A program made the translations under genes and the position numbers. From the NCBI GenBank assembly GCA_013697625.1, contig JACCWN010000022.1:94058-158057 (forward strand): DNA of 64,000 bases, read 5' to 3'. Numbering within the stretch: the first letter of the stretch is position 1; every line of letters begins with the position of its first letter. A model generated the notes under the pieces. The model worked only from the letters and a program-made list of their open reading frames with translations. It did no database searches and was not told the DNA's origin. The stretch comes from Legionella sp. Its GTDB lineage: Bacteria > Pseudomonadota > Gammaproteobacteria > Legionellales > Legionellaceae. This document shows positions 63,249 through 64,000 of this stretch, piece by piece.

Positions 63249-63458
63249 ATGTTAATCATGCGAGAGCCTGGTTCGGAAAATAAGATACAATTTAGAATAC
63301 GAATGACTGAATCTATTTATAAAGAAATAGTTGATTACTGCCAGTGGGCAGGAATTCGCGTAAGAGATTATTTTATAGAAAAAGCCTGCCAACACATATT
63401 CAAAAATGATCAGGATTGGATCAGTTTTAAAAAATCACAAACGGAAGATAAAGAATAG
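63249..63458 (+). CDS. Ribbon-helix-helix-like DNA-binding protein
   Basis: Protein of 69 residues with the layout of an Arc/CopG-type RHH domain: a beta strand (KIQFRIRM), a helix (TESIYKEIVDYCQWAG) and a second helix (RVRDYFIEKACQHIF), then NDQDWISFKK. GAGGAG lies 9 bases upstream of the ATG. It is clearly paralogous to the convergent gene at 63582: YC.WAGI....YFIEKA......D..W...KK is shared. It is probably a small dimeric repressor. The target is unknown. No toxin gene is adjacent. Confidence 0.68.
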   Translation: MLIMREPGSENKIQFRIRMTESIYKEIVDYCQWAGIRVRDYFIEKACQHIFKNDQDWISFKKSQTEDKE

Positions 63459-63520
63459 AAAAAGCCTTTAATTTTGCAGTCCCTGTACGACATATAACTT
63501 TATATAAAATATAAAATCGC

Positions 63521-63561
63521 GAAAAAAATTGCGGGAGGAGGTAATTATATTACTCCCCCCG
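63521..63561 (-). terminator. Terminator of the minus-strand RHH gene
   Basis: CGGGAGGAGGTAAT (63532-63545) pairs imperfectly with ATTACTCCCCCCG (63549-63561). Read on the minus strand the stem is followed by a T-run (GAAAAAAATT on the plus strand). It lies between the convergent RHH genes and probably ends the minus-strand one. Confidence 0.6.
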
Positions 63562-63581
63562 ACAACTGCTGAGTAGATTTG

Positions 63582-63797
63582 TTAATCAGAAGATTCAATC
63601 AGCTCTTCAATTTGTTTTTTGTAAAAATTCCATTCTAGATCTTTTAAAAACAATTCGTTGGCTGCTTTTTCAATAAAATAACCGATGTCATAAATGCCTG
63701 CCCAATGACAATAATTTTCTATTTGTTCCAGTACATTGGGGTTAACTTGTGCTTTTATCGGGCTTATATCCATGCTTTTTTTATTAATAATGGGCAT
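63582..63797 (-). CDS. Ribbon-helix-helix-like protein, paralogue
   Basis: Protein of 71 residues similar to the one at 63249: VNPNVLEQIENYCHWAGI, YFIEKAANELF and KDLEWNFYKK. The N-terminal strand (ISPIKAQV) matches the ribbon position. GGAG precedes the ATG. The two genes converge over a terminator-like hairpin. It is probably DNA-binding, with unknown target. Confidence 0.66.
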   Translation of the reverse strand: MPIINKKSMDISPIKAQVNPNVLEQIENYCHWAGIYDIGYFIEKAANELFLKDLEWNFYKKQIEELIESSD

Positions 63798-63834
63798 ACT
63801 CTCTCCGTTTGATTTGTTAGATTAGAAGCGATAG

Positions 63835-63895
63835 TGTCGCTACCTCGTGATTGATTTTAGCCATCCATGGCTAAAATCGACTCGCCAACGCGACA
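63835..63895. repeat. Palindromic repeat at right end
   Basis: TGTCGC (63835-63840) pairs with GCGACA (63890-63895). Inside, GATTTTAGCCAT-CC-ATGGCTAAAATC (63853-63878) is a perfect 12-bp palindrome. The left part (GTCGCT...GTGATTGATTTTAGCC) is related to the dispersed repeat at 56678. The following 100 bases (63896-64000) are GC-richer than the window and include a small hairpin around CCCC-CTA-CGGGG, with no gene seen. Confidence 0.7.
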
Positions 63896-64000
63896 AGTAT
63901 GCCTCCGGCGGCCCTGGACGTCCTGGTCCCCCTTGATTTTGATCCCCCTACGGGGCTCAAAATCTGCGCTCCCCAATGACTGACGCCTTGTCGTATGCCT

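Noticed and set aside
63461..63581. Possible toxin gene between the RHH pair
   Set aside because: The spacer is only about 120 bases and holds a terminator-like hairpin, with no frame of useful length.

Overview
The window looks like chromosomal DNA from a low-GC gammaproteobacterium, most likely a member of the Legionellales (Legionella/Coxiella/Berkiella-like). This rests on gene content and protein character: an N-terminus of DnaA (WQKCLGLLQ...TWLRPLQAY) that I associate with Legionella, a rsmI-lpoA-yraN-diaA-dolP block, a complete gammaproteobacterial atp operon, AT-rich spacers, and several large unrecognised proteins with coiled coils or one or two membrane segments that resemble the accessory gene pool of host-associated Legionellales. 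No tRNA, rRNA, CRISPR array, transposase, integrase or prophage gene was recognised. The species assignment is inference.

The centre is the replication origin. dnaA, dnaN and recF lie on the minus strand (about 31.9-35.8 kb). rpmH, rnpA, yidD, yidC and mnmE lie on the plus strand (36.5-40.2 kb). The AT-rich spacer at 35.8-36.5 kb has a perfect DnaA box, and genes diverge from it, so it is the best oriC candidate. Two perfect 16-bp parS-type palindromes flank or lie inside recF, which implies that a ParABS system elsewhere in the genome loads here. gyrB does not follow recF. diaA, whose product stimulates DnaA, is about 10 kb away. A DciA-like protein, a possible replicative helicase loader or partner, is encoded at 20.1 kb.

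Left part (0-31 kb): an APC permease, a DUF2235 hydrolase, ppiB-tgt, ispB, pepA-holC, bcp, a YhiN-type flavoprotein with the ribosomal oxygenase roxA, a four-gene minus-strand run including rsgA, a cca-orn-queH-CDF efflux run, mltA, dciA, two tandem exonuclease III family genes, trmB, hflK-hflC-purA, and ogt-rarA. tgt and queH both serve queuosine biology. holC lacks its usual partner valS, and hflKC lack hfq-hflX upstream.

Right part (40-64 kb): an unknown 525-residue membrane protein, a polytopic membrane protein, the rsmI/lpoA-yraN-diaA-dolP block with an extra BON lipoprotein, then atpIBEFHAGDC with a terminator-like hairpin in an unusually wide atpH-atpA gap. Beyond atpC is an accessory tail of about 7.3 kb: a degenerate J-domain protein, small unknown proteins, an MscS channel, a YflT-like stress protein, a secreted protein, and two convergent paralogous ribbon-helix-helix genes with palindromes upstream.

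Intergenic regions carry several long, mutually different palindromes (2.2, 18.5, 33.1, 43.2 and 63.8 kb) and a dispersed repeat with the core ATTGATTTTA. A truncated second copy of the 5' region of the 402-residue coiled-coil gene (27.7-28.9 kb) lies at 43.3 kb. These duplicated and palindromic elements, the parS sites and the RHH pair are the most unusual items. I did not find a convincing complete new defence or mobile system.
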